Positions 1 to 6,540 of a stretch of 9,928 nucleotides of DNA are shown one piece after another. Source of the stretch: an uncultured Actinomycetes bacterium (GTDB taxonomy: Bacteria > Actinomycetota > Coriobacteriia > Coriobacteriales > RUG844); contig OMSY01000030.1 in NCBI GenBank assembly GCA_900313875.1, positions 1-9,928 of the forward strand. Direction: 5' to 3'. A model generated the notes under the pieces. That model made no database searches and was not told the DNA's origin. It worked only from the letters and a program-made list of their open reading frames with translations. The translations under genes and the position numbers were made by a program. Positions within the stretch are counted from its first letter, which is position 1, and the number at the start of each line of letters is the position of its first letter.

Positions 1-69
1 CGCCAGGCCAGCGACCCTGGGGACGAATGCCAGGGCAACGCCCTCAAAAGCGGGTACCGACCAACTCAG
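1..69 (-). other. Possible 5' end of an unidentified gene running off the left edge (CTG start overlapping a stop)
   Basis: On the minus strand one frame stays open from position 69 to the window edge (23 codons, reading LSWSVPAFEGVALAFVPRVA and on). It would start with CTG at 69-67, overlapping the TGA stop of the small membrane gene (68-66) as CTGA, the way ATGA couples genes. About 16 of 23 third positions are G or C, compatible with coding. No ATG, GTG or usable TTG is available in this frame, CTG starts are rare, and the fragment is too short to recognise. It could equally be non-coding, or the continuation of the upstream gene after a -1 frameshift. Confidence 0.18.
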
Positions 70-224
70 ACCGCCAACGTCCCCGAGACGACGAGAGCGA
101 ACAGCGCGATGAGGATCGCGAGGGCAAGGAGCGAGACGGCCCAGCCCGGATCCTCCTGTGTCACGGCATCGCCCATCTCATCGAACCCGATATGCTCTGA
201 CCGGCGGTGATCATCCTGCTGCAT
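66..224 (-). CDS. Small single-pass membrane protein, function unknown
   Basis: This encodes a 52-residue protein. The first ~30 residues are polar and charged (MQQDDHRRSEHIGFDEMGD...) and are followed by one hydrophobic segment at about residues 29-51 (WAVSLLALAILIALFALVVSG), ending almost at the C-terminus. That is the shape of a tail-anchored protein with a cytoplasmic N-terminus. I chose the ATG at 224 because AGGGG (in GGGAGGGGAAGCATC) lies about 7 nt upstream; an ATG at 296 would add 24 residues but has no such site. The family is not recognised and there are no Cys or catalytic motifs. It diverges from the lipoprotein gene across 325 bp. What lies downstream on its strand is cut by the window edge. 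Confidence 0.6.
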   Translation of the reverse strand: MQQDDHRRSEHIGFDEMGDAVTQEDPGWAVSLLALAILIALFALVVSGTLAV

Positions 225-287
225 GATGCTTCCCCTCCCATGATGGTTGTCCGTTGCCCTTATCTTCGCGCAGTCAGGATTGATCCC

Positions 288-297
288 GTTGCGCAAC
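288..297. repeat. Perfect 10-bp palindrome, possible operator
   Basis: GTTGCGCAAC is perfectly self-complementary, with no spacer. It sits in the divergent spacer 64 bp ahead of the small membrane gene's start. A short perfect palindrome between divergent genes fits a dimeric regulator site, but in GC-rich DNA one of this length can arise by chance. No regulator gene is in view to pair with it. Confidence 0.25.
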
Positions 298-507
298 TAA
301 TGCACGGAAACACAAACAGGAGATGCACGAGGATGGGGCAAGACTGGATGACACGCTACCCGCCCCACCACATGGAATGGCACCCTTCCCCGGGAGCAGC
401 ACGCCATCCCATGCGGATACCGCAACGAACATGCAGGCACGCCGAAGGACGTCCAGAAGATAGCCCTCCCCGCACGGCACCGCACATGGTACGCTACTGC
501 ACGACAG

Positions 508-523
508 ATGCACCCCGGTGCAT
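508..523. repeat. Inverted repeat ATGCACC-CC-GGTGCAT ahead of the lipoprotein gene
   Basis: Two perfect 7-bp arms (508-514 and 517-523) are separated by 2 bp. The repeat ends 26 bp before the lipoprotein ATG and lies 13 bp after the -10-like TACGCT (490-495). If that hexamer is used, the repeat falls just after the transcription start, where a repressor could bind. The 2-nt gap is too tight for a normal RNA loop unless the closing pairs open, so a DNA operator is more plausible than an RNA hairpin. The ATGCAC half-site recurs at 300 and 323. Confidence 0.35.
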
Positions 524-549
524 TGGCACCCTCGACCGAAAGGCCCACC

Positions 550-1464
550 ATGAAAACGACCTCCGCGCGGAAGCTGTTCATCCTCGGCATCCTCAGCGCC
601 TGCATAGCCCTGCTGCCACTCGTTCTCGGAGGCTGCTCGGGGAAGCCGGCGGCCGCCATCGACGGTCTCGAGGTCAGGGATACCGTCAACGACTACTCAT
701 GGGACGAGCTTTCGCGACTCTCCGCGGCCATGCATGACACCGGCAGCGAGGATGGCGCCATCGCCTTGGCCAAGACCTACCACCTCACGAAATCCAACGG
801 CAAGCTCGACGGGACACAGGCCAAGGACCTCGTCCTGGCGGATGGGACGACGGTGCAGGTGCAGGTAGCGGGCTTCTGCCACGACGACCTCACCGATGGC
901 AGCAAGGCGGGTATCAGCTTCGTCTTCAAGGATGCCATCGCCGTGGAACCGATGTACTCCCCGGAAGCCGACTCGGTCAGCGGTTGGGAGCAATCATCGA
1001 TGCGCACCTGGCTCAACGACGAGTGGATGGCCAACCTTCCCCAGGACCTCCAGGACGTCATCGTCCCTGCAAGCAAGTACAGCAACAACGTAGGCGAGAC
1101 GCAGGACCTCGCATGCGTGACGCCGACCTCCGACAAGCTATGGCTCCTCTCGAACATCGAGCTCGAGGGCAAGGTCGACTTCGAGAAAGCCCGCAAGGCC
1201 TATGAGGACATCTGGAACGCGGAAGGTTCGCAGTACCAGATCTACGATGACATCGGCATCGCCTGGATGGCGCCGAGCAAGTCCTCCATCAAGAACCTGC
1301 TCACTCCCGACAGCTCCGTGGACGGAGGCAAGCCCTGCGGGTGGTGGCTGCGCACCAGCTGTCCCGATGATGCCGGCAAGTTCCGCCGCGTTGGCGAGGA
1401 CGGGGCACTCGGCAAGGCGAATGCCGGACAGAATGCAGGCGTGGCACCGGGCTTCTGCCTGTGA
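550..1464 (+). CDS. Surface lipoprotein with a DUF6273-like domain
   Basis: This predicts a 304-residue exported lipoprotein. Residues 1-28 are a lipoprotein signal peptide: a basic start (MKTTSARK), a hydrophobic core, and the lipobox L26-G-G-C29, so Cys29 would be lipidated and hold the protein on the outer face of the cytoplasmic membrane. The rest matches the DUF6273 pattern as I recall it: DYSWDELSRLSAAM near 48-61, GISFVFKDAIAVEPM near 121-135, WEQSSMRTWLNDEWM near 146-160, SDKLWLLSNIEL near 194-205, WWLRTSC near 265-271, and GVAPGFCL at the C-terminus. The biochemical role of this domain is not established. The ATG at 550 is preferred over one at 508 because AAAGG (539-543) lies 6 nt upstream and the signal peptide then starts correctly. 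It ends 37 bp from the convergent DUF2130 gene, and I see no clear terminator between them. Confidence 0.85.
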   Translation: MKTTSARKLFILGILSACIALLPLVLGGCSGKPAAAIDGLEVRDTVNDYSWDELSRLSAAMHDTGSEDGAIALAKTYHLTKSNGKLDGTQAKDLVLADGTTVQVQVAGFCHDDLTDGSKAGISFVFKDAIAVEPMYSPEADSVSGWEQSSMRTWLNDEWMANLPQDLQDVIVPASKYSNNVGETQDLACVTPTSDKLWLLSNIELEGKVDFEKARKAYEDIWNAEGSQYQIYDDIGIAWMAPSKSSIKNLLTPDSSVDGGKPCGWWLRTSCPDDAGKFRRVGEDGALGKANAGQNAGVAPGFCL

Positions 1465-1501
1465 CATCAGGCTGCCCTGCGCCCCGCCGCCACCTGGAAG
1501 C

Positions 1502-2740
1502 CTAGCCCTCTTCCTCATCCTGGGCGGCCCGGCGTGCGTCCTCGAACTTCGCCTTCATCGTCGGGTTCCGATACGTGAGCTTGCGTATGGTGAGGCCCTG
1601 CGCCTTGTCGTTGGCGAGTCGCAGCTGATGCTCGGATGACAGGAGGTTCTCCTTGACCTTCTGCAAATGCGAGATGGTCTTGTCGATCTCCTCGATGGCG
1701 GTGTTGAACCTGTTGCTCGCAAGCTGGTAGTTCTTGCCGAAGCGGGTCTTGAACTCCTCCATCCGCTCCTCGAAACGCGTGACGTCGATGTTCTGCCGCT
1801 GCATCTGCGCAAGCTCGGTCCGCATGGCAAGCGACCTGAGCGCGGCGTTGCGCAGCACGGTGATGAGCGGGATGAAGAACTGTGGACGGATGACGTACAT
1901 CTTCTCATAGCGGTAGGAGACGTCCACGATACCATCGTTGTACAGCTCGCTCTCCGGCTCGAGCAAGGAGACGAGCACAGCGTACTCGCACTGCTTCTTG
2001 GTACGGTCGGAGTCAAGCTTCTTGAAGAAATCCTCGTTCCTGTGAGCGCGTTTCGGGCCGTCCTGCTCGTTCTTCATCTCGAACATGATGGAGATGATCT
2101 CGATGCCGTTCTCATCCACCTCTCGGAAGATGTAATCACCCTTGGTGCCGTCCGCGACCTCGTTGTCCTTCTCGAAATAGGCGTTGGGGAAGGCCGTGGC
2201 ACGGATGCGGTTGAACGCGATCTCGCAATGCTGCTCGAGGGACTCGCCGAGCATCTTCGTGGGAAGCTTGGCCTTCATGTCACGCAGCTGGCTGATCTCG
2301 GAATCCTTGTACGCGATGATGTCGTCCTTGGACCTGAGCTGCTCGGCCATCTGGATGCGCATCTCGCCCAGCACACGCTCACGCTCGGACTCGACGAGCT
2401 TGACCTGCGCCATCGCGTCATCGCGCTCCTTGGCAACCTGGATCGTGGCCTGCGTGACGGCAAGGGTCTTCTCGGTGTCGAACCGCTCCATCTGCGAGTC
2501 GAGCTTGTGCCGCAGCTCCGCGATCTGCGCATCCTTCTGGCCGAGTGCCTCACGGGAAGCCGCCTCGGCATCGGCAAGGGCGAGCTCGAGGTCCTTCTTG
2601 TGGTCGTCGCGCAGGATGCGCTCACGCTCGGCAAGGTCATGCTGGAACTCCTGGTCCCGCACCTGCCTCGCGATATCGGCATATCCCGACTCATCGACCT
2701 GGAAGACCTCGCCGCAGTGCGGGCATCTGATCTGACTCAT
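1502..2740 (-). CDS. DUF2130 (COG4487) family coiled-coil protein with a candidate PD-(D/E)XK nuclease core
   Basis: This 412-residue protein matches the DUF2130 family by recognition. Domains in order: a single CPHC knuckle (C6, C9); a long charged, heptad-like coiled coil at about 25-155; a globular core at about 160-300; and a second helical, coiled-coil tail at about 305-380. The core reads like a PD-(D/E)XK fold: acidic helix GESLEQHCE (165-173), KGDYIF with D202, then a hydrophobic strand ending FEMKNE with E221-x-K223, then CEYAVLVS (251-258). The nuclease reading is my inference; the family is formally uncharacterised. It is presumably cytoplasmic, having no signal or membrane segment. 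The ATG at 2740 has a strong GGAGGAG (2746-2752) 5 nt upstream. It lies downstream of addA on the same strand, but 257 bp of structured DNA separate them, so independent transcription is likely. Confidence 0.85.
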   Translation of the reverse strand: MSQIRCPHCGEVFQVDESGYADIARQVRDQEFQHDLAERERILRDDHKKDLELALADAEAASREALGQKDAQIAELRHKLDSQMERFDTEKTLAVTQATIQVAKERDDAMAQVKLVESERERVLGEMRIQMAEQLRSKDDIIAYKDSEISQLRDMKAKLPTKMLGESLEQHCEIAFNRIRATAFPNAYFEKDNEVADGTKGDYIFREVDENGIEIISIMFEMKNEQDGPKRAHRNEDFFKKLDSDRTKKQCEYAVLVSLLEPESELYNDGIVDVSYRYEKMYVIRPQFFIPLITVLRNAALRSLAMRTELAQMQRQNIDVTRFEERMEEFKTRFGKNYQLASNRFNTAIEEIDKTISHLQKVKENLLSSEHQLRLANDKAQGLTIRKLTYRNPTMKAKFEDARRAAQDEEEG

Positions 2741-2745
2741 AACGT

Positions 2746-2758
2746 CTCCTCCGAAGGA
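2746..2758 (-). promoter_or_regulatory. Strong ribosome binding site of the DUF2130 gene, possibly self-paired
   Basis: On the minus strand GGAGGAG (2752-2746) precedes the ATG by 5 nt and fixes the start. The bases just ahead, TCCT (2758-2755), can pair with AGGA (2750-2747) around a four-base TCGG loop, which would partly hide the site. Four base pairs is weak; treat the pairing as a possibility only. Confidence 0.5.
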
Positions 2759-2800
2759 CCCATCGTTCCATCCAACATCCGCGACCCGTCGCGATCATGG

Positions 2801-2814
2801 CGACCATCGCGGGC
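2801..2814 (-). repeat. 14-bp direct repeat, copy 1 (DUF2130 leader)
   Basis: CGACCATCGCGGGC (plus-strand reading) occurs here and again at 9624-9637, identical over 14 bp and in the same orientation. This copy lies just downstream of the candidate -10 of the DUF2130 gene. The flanks do not match. Chance is not excluded at this length in GC-rich DNA. Confidence 0.3.
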
Positions 2815-2822
2815 ATGACCAT

Positions 2823-2828
2823 ATTGTA
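2823..2828 (-). promoter_or_regulatory. Candidate -10 element of the DUF2130 gene
   Basis: On the minus strand TACAAT matches the TATAAT consensus at five of six bases and sits in the only AT-rich patch of the spacer (2815-2830). It would start a transcript near 2816 with a leader of about 75 nt. No -35 hexamer is present at 16-18 bp spacing; that position is instead occupied by the inverted repeat at 2835-2856, so activator dependence or operator overlap is possible. Confidence 0.3.
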
Positions 2829-2834
2829 AGACGT

Positions 2835-2856
2835 GACGGGGACAACATCCCCCGTC
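2835..2856. repeat. Inverted repeat GACGGGG-8-CCCCGTC
   Basis: Perfect 7-bp arms (2835-2841 and 2850-2856) are separated by 8 bp. The repeat covers the expected -35 region of the candidate DUF2130 promoter. The same arm sequence appears again in the hairpin at 2953-2976. No T-run follows it on the minus strand, so it is not a classical terminator; an operator is plausible. Confidence 0.35.
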
Positions 2857-2952
2857 CGGAGCAGACTGCCGGGACGGCACCGGGGCCGGAGCGGGGATCC
2901 GGCAGCGGAACAACGCTACGATCCCTGCCCCGCTGCTGCCGTGCCGCCCCAG

Positions 2953-2976
2953 TGGACGGGGCCATGACCCCGTCCA
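2953..2976 (-). terminator. GC-rich hairpin after addA, candidate non-canonical terminator
   Basis: Perfect 9-bp arms (TGGACGGGG at 2953-2961 with CCCCGTCCA at 2968-2976) surround a 6-nt loop. On the minus strand the hairpin begins about 20 nt after the addA stop codon, where a terminator would be expected. There is no U-tract after it, so it would be a tractless terminator, a pause site or an RNA-stabilising 3' hairpin. Further inverted repeats follow in the direction of transcription (TGCCG-GGA-CGGCA at 2867-2879 and larger imperfect ones at about 2888-2937). Confidence 0.4.
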
Positions 2977-2997
2977 ACCCCCCGGCATCCACACCGG

Positions 2998-5900
2998 TCA
3001 ACGTCGAACCGCCCTGTCGATATGCTCCAGCAGCGACGCCTCGAGCGCCTCCTTGCGATAGGGGGGCTCCTCGGGAGCGGGGAAGCTGCACACGGCAGGA
3101 TACCCCTCATCATCCTCGAGCTGGTCGACGAAAACGAAGTCGAGACGCACCGAATCGAACCCCTGGAGCAACAAGGCGTACGCGTAACATTCGGCCTGGA
3201 CCTGGTATGCACCGCGTCGCTTGGCATCCGTATCATACGACCTGCCCGTCTTGTAATCGACCACGAACGCCTCCCCGGCACCCATCTCGTCATAGGCGAG
3301 CAGGTCGATGAAACCGTTGAGCAGCAGGCCTTCTCCAACAGGCACGTGGAACGGCGCCTCCGCGACCAGATGCCCGTGAGCGGCCATCGCACGCGCAACC
3401 GGACTGCGCATCCAACGCTCAAGCTGGCAGCCCAGGTCATCCATCTGCCCAGCCACAAGCCCATGGTGCCGGCCGATGGCGCTGATGCGGTCTTTCGGGG
3501 GCATGGCAAGCTCCATGCCCGGCTCCCAACGTGATGCCATCCATTGCGCCGCCTCGTGGAACGCGGTCCCCTTCTCGGTCGCGGGAGCAGGCATCTCCTC
3601 AACCGCATCCATCTCATCCCCTGCCAAGGCAGCCTCGGGCTCCGCCTGCTCGTAGACGGCCTCCCCGTCCTCGCGCTTGAGCCCCGAGGCGCTCACGATG
3701 CCAGCGGCCCATTGCTGCGAATAGCGGTGCGTGATGTAGGGGGCATCGAGGAACGCATGCGGCAACGGGAAGCCGTCGACCTGCAGGGACGCCGACACTC
3801 CATCCATAGAGGCAGGGGGAGCCTTCTCCTCAGCACCGGTCTCGCCGAAGACGAGGTCGAAGTTCCCCTGAACGGACGGGTCGTCCGGCAACCCCTCCCA
3901 ATCAGGGGGCACCGCACCATCGCAAGCCCACTTCGCAAGCCACATCGGGGTGATGCAGCGGTACTGCCATCCCGACCGGAGAATCGCCTCACGGGATGCA
4001 CGGATACGCCCGGGAACGCCCTCGAGCCTACCCTCGAGTCCCGTCACGTTGACATGGGTGGCGAGATACTCGCGCTCCCCTGCATCAAGCCCCTTGAGGT
4101 CCCTGCCGTATACCTTGAGCTTCTTCTCGACCTGCGCCTTGGTGACCGGGTTGAGGAACGTGACGATGAGCGACTCCTCTGCCCGCGTGAACGCGACGTA
4201 CAGACGACGTTCGAGCTCCTCGACCTCCTGCTGCTCCTCATATGCCCGGATCGACGCATACAGGAAGGCAAGGTCATGCTCACGGACCGCAAGGTCCACC
4301 AAGGAAGCGAAGCCCTCATCATCCACGAGCCGCACATCGGCCCTCTCCATGGCCTCCGCAACGACCTTCTCAGCCGAAGCGCGTTCCGTGCACTTCTTGA
4401 GCGCGGGATCCTCCTCCAGCTTGCGCTCGCAATCGAGCAGCGCATAGGTCCTGCCATGCATCGAGGTCATGTGCAGCCTGTCGCCACCCCGTCTGCTTCC
4501 CTCCATCTCGGAGACGGCGACAACGGGGAACTGCAACCCCTTGGACGCATGGATCGTCATGATGCGGACGAACCCGCCTCCCTCAGCGGAAAGCGTGCCA
4601 GGTGGCTCCTTCGCGACCTCGAGGAGCAGCTCGAGCTGTCGGGCGACGCTCGCCGGACCGTGGCAACCTCCTTCCTCAAGACCGCGCACCATGCGGATGA
4701 CCTTCAGCACGTCCGCCGCGCGGGCACGGCCCGTGACGGCATCCTGCCCGCCTTCGGGATGCTGCATGCGCTGCAGCCAACCACTGTCGGACAGCACACC
4801 CTCCATGGCATCCGCGACCCCGACGACAGCCATACCGCGATAGGCGCGGGCAAGCACCTCGAGCGCCACCCCGACACGCGTTCCCTCCAGCCCGCCGAGC
4901 CGCATCGCGTCCTCGTCGGCAGGGGCAGGGTCGAGCAGGCATCCGAGCAACCGCGCAAACGAGGGACCGATCCTCCTTGCATGCACCGCATCCCGGTCGA
5001 GCACGTCGATGAGGTCGGCATCCCCGAACCCGAACAGGTCGCTCTTGAGCACCGCGACGAGGGCCTCGGCATCCAGGGGGTTCGCGAGCACCCGCACGAG
5101 CATCTTCATGAGCAGGGCGTCGACCCGGGAGGACAGCACGGACCCACCGGTCACCGCACAGGGGATGCCCAGCGCGCCAAGCGCCTCGGCATACAGGCCG
5201 GCATTGGACATCGCCCCGAGCAGGATGGCCATATCACCATAACTGCGACCCGCATCCTCATGCATCGCCTTGAACCGCTGCGCGACCTGCAGGGCGGCGA
5301 ACCGACGCGCCTCCTGGATACCCGCCTCGGACCGACCCCGATACTGCACCTCCTGGATCGAGATGCGTGGCCCCTCGACCTCCAGGTCATACCGTTCGGT
5401 GTCGGTCGCGGCATCCGGCGTGCGCCGATACTCGAGCCGCTGGTAGTACCCACGCACCGGACGGTCGGGACCGCCAGCATCACCGAACACCAGGTCGACG
5501 AACCCGAGGATATCGGCATGGCTGCGGTAGTTGGCGGACAGGTGGATGATGCCCTCCTCCCCCACGGTCCCGAGATGCTCGTTGCAGACCGCGAGGTCGG
5601 CACCCCTGAAACGGTAGATGCCCTGCATGCGGTCGCCCACCACGCACAAGCGCTCGCATCCAGGCCCCGAGAACGCCTTGATGATGTCGAGCTGCATCTG
5701 GTCGGTATCCTGGAACTCGTCCACCATCACGAGCTTGAACCGGTCACGGTAACGGTCCCTGATGGACGGGACCTCCAGCGCACGGGCCACCTCGAGCAGG
5801 AGGTCGTTGTTGTCGAGAACCCCCTGGGTGCGCTTCGCGTCCATGAACAGGTCATACGCTCGCTCGGCGGCATCCCTGAGCACCGGCCAGGAGCCGAGCG

Positions 5901-6537
5901 CATGCGAGAACCGCACGTTCTGCAGGCCATGCTCGTCATCGGCGGATGCCGGGTCGAGCGGGGATGCCCAGCCCTCGTCCGGGGCGGTCACCGAATCGAA
6001 CAGGAGGGGGCTCTGCACCGCCTTGCCGATGAGCCCGGCCATGCAGGACTTGACCGTGTCGCGCCCATACTCCTTGAAAAGCAGGTCCGTCCCGCCGCGC
6101 AGCGCGCCGTCCCCGGCGAGCACGGTCTCCATGGCGGCATCGAGCAGCTGGCTGCGCACATCCTCCCCGATGACCCCGAACGCAGGGTCGATGCCGAGCG
6201 CAAGGGCACTCTCGCGCAGGATACGGGCGCACATGCCATGGATCGTGCCGATCCATGCCCCGTCGACCAGGAGCGCCTGCTCGGACAGACCGACCTCGCG
6301 CAGCTGCGCCCTGATCCTCGACTTGAGCTCGAGCGCCGCCTTCTCGGTGAAGGTGATGGCAAGCACCTCGTCGATGCTGTCCAAGACAGGGGGCTGTGCC
6401 CCATCGGGCCCGACCCCGAACGCATTCGCGACACGGGTCCTGAGCGTCGCCGTCTTGCCGCTGCCCGCTCCCGCGATGACGGCGAGCGGTATGCCGAAGG
6501 TGGTGGCGCAACGCCTCTGCTCCGCATTGAGCTGCAT
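2998..6537 (-). CDS. addA: AddA: ATP-dependent helicase/nuclease subunit A (RecB-like)
   Basis: This 1179-residue protein is the motor-and-nuclease subunit of a RecBCD-type enzyme that unwinds and resects double-strand DNA ends. All superfamily 1A helicase motifs are visible: Gln in LNAEQRR (Q7), Walker A AGAGSGKT (22-29), motif Ia ITFTEKAALELK (61-72), Walker B VDEFQDTD (272-279), motif III VVGDRMQGIYRFRGAD (299-314), motif IV LSANYRSH (333-340), motif V IMTIHASKGLQFP (659-671) and motif VI RRLYVAFTRAEE (777-788). A C-terminal RecB-type PD-(D/E)XK nuclease follows: GTAFHEA (H994), NGFIDLL (D1078), VVDYKTG (D1094, K1096) and the AYQVQAECYAYAL helix (1110-1122), so both activities look intact. 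Length is close to the usual ~1200. The ATG at 6537 has GGGAGGG 7 nt upstream, inside the end of addB. Only 3 bp separate the addB stop from this start, so translation is probably coupled. Confidence 0.94.
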   Translation of the reverse strand: MQLNAEQRRCATTFGIPLAVIAGAGSGKTATLRTRVANAFGVGPDGAQPPVLDSIDEVLAITFTEKAALELKSRIRAQLREVGLSEQALLVDGAWIGTIHGMCARILRESALALGIDPAFGVIGEDVRSQLLDAAMETVLAGDGALRGGTDLLFKEYGRDTVKSCMAGLIGKAVQSPLLFDSVTAPDEGWASPLDPASADDEHGLQNVRFSHALGSWPVLRDAAERAYDLFMDAKRTQGVLDNNDLLLEVARALEVPSIRDRYRDRFKLVMVDEFQDTDQMQLDIIKAFSGPGCERLCVVGDRMQGIYRFRGADLAVCNEHLGTVGEEGIIHLSANYRSHADILGFVDLVFGDAGGPDRPVRGYYQRLEYRRTPDAATDTERYDLEVEGPRISIQEVQYRGRSEAGIQEARRFAALQVAQRFKAMHEDAGRSYGDMAILLGAMSNAGLYAEALGALGIPCAVTGGSVLSSRVDALLMKMLVRVLANPLDAEALVAVLKSDLFGFGDADLIDVLDRDAVHARRIGPSFARLLGCLLDPAPADEDAMRLGGLEGTRVGVALEVLARAYRGMAVVGVADAMEGVLSDSGWLQRMQHPEGGQDAVTGRARAADVLKVIRMVRGLEEGGCHGPASVARQLELLLEVAKEPPGTLSAEGGGFVRIMTIHASKGLQFPVVAVSEMEGSRRGGDRLHMTSMHGRTYALLDCERKLEEDPALKKCTERASAEKVVAEAMERADVRLVDDEGFASLVDLAVREHDLAFLYASIRAYEEQQEVEELERRLYVAFTRAEESLIVTFLNPVTKAQVEKKLKVYGRDLKGLDAGEREYLATHVNVTGLEGRLEGVPGRIRASREAILRSGWQYRCITPMWLAKWACDGAVPPDWEGLPDDPSVQGNFDLVFGETGAEEKAPPASMDGVSASLQVDGFPLPHAFLDAPYITHRYSQQWAAGIVSASGLKREDGEAVYEQAEPEAALAGDEMDAVEEMPAPATEKGTAFHEAAQWMASRWEPGMELAMPPKDRISAIGRHHGLVAGQMDDLGCQLERWMRSPVARAMAAHGHLVAEAPFHVPVGEGLLLNGFIDLLAYDEMGAGEAFVVDYKTGRSYDTDAKRRGAYQVQAECYAYALLLQGFDSVRLDFVFVDQLEDDEGYPAVCSFPAPEEPPYRKEALEASLLEHIDRAVRR

Positions 6538-6540
6538 GGG

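Larger units (their letters stand above)
225..549. other. Divergent intergenic region without a supported gene
   Basis: This 325-bp spacer should hold the promoters of the small membrane gene (leftward) and the lipoprotein gene (rightward). I see no near-consensus -35/-10 pair on either strand. A TANNNT hexamer, TACGCT at 490-495, is the best -10 candidate for the lipoprotein but has no -35. Open frames across it, such as a Cys-rich minus-strand one at 274-513, lack a ribosome site and look non-coding. ATGCAC occurs at 300-305, 323-328 and 508-513, the last as half of an inverted repeat. Two palindromes are listed separately. Confidence 0.55.

Noticed and set aside
15..34. CCCTGG-8-CCAGGG hairpin near the left edge as a terminator of the small membrane gene
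   Set aside because: It has a 6-bp stem with no T-run, and it lies inside a frame that may be coding; a chance repeat is equally likely.
274..513. 79-codon Cys-rich minus-strand frame in the divergent spacer
   Set aside because: It has no ribosome binding site, shows no third-position GC preference like its neighbours, and overlaps the likely promoter region of the lipoprotein gene.
207..737. 176-codon plus-strand frame overlapping the lipoprotein start
   Set aside because: It runs out of frame into the lipoprotein gene, its product is Arg/His/Pro-rich with no signal or domain, and the lipoprotein signal peptide and ribosome site support the other frame.
1465..1503. Bidirectional terminator between the convergent lipoprotein and DUF2130 genes
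   Set aside because: Only a 5-bp AGGCT/AGCCT pairing with a 25-nt loop is found, one arm falls inside the stop region of the DUF2130 gene, and there is no T-run on either strand.
1667..2818. 383-codon plus-strand open frame opposite the DUF2130 gene
   Set aside because: It is codon-aligned antisense to a protein with a recognisable family and strong ribosome site; its Leu/Val/Asp-rich sequence is a mirror of the sense codons.
2737..2994. 85-codon minus-strand frame between addA and the DUF2130 gene, ending in an ATGA overlap
   Set aside because: The overlap with the DUF2130 start is attractive, but the translation is Gly/Pro/Arg-rich without domain character, the start has no ribosome site, and the DNA is dominated by inverted repeats, which fits non-coding DNA better.
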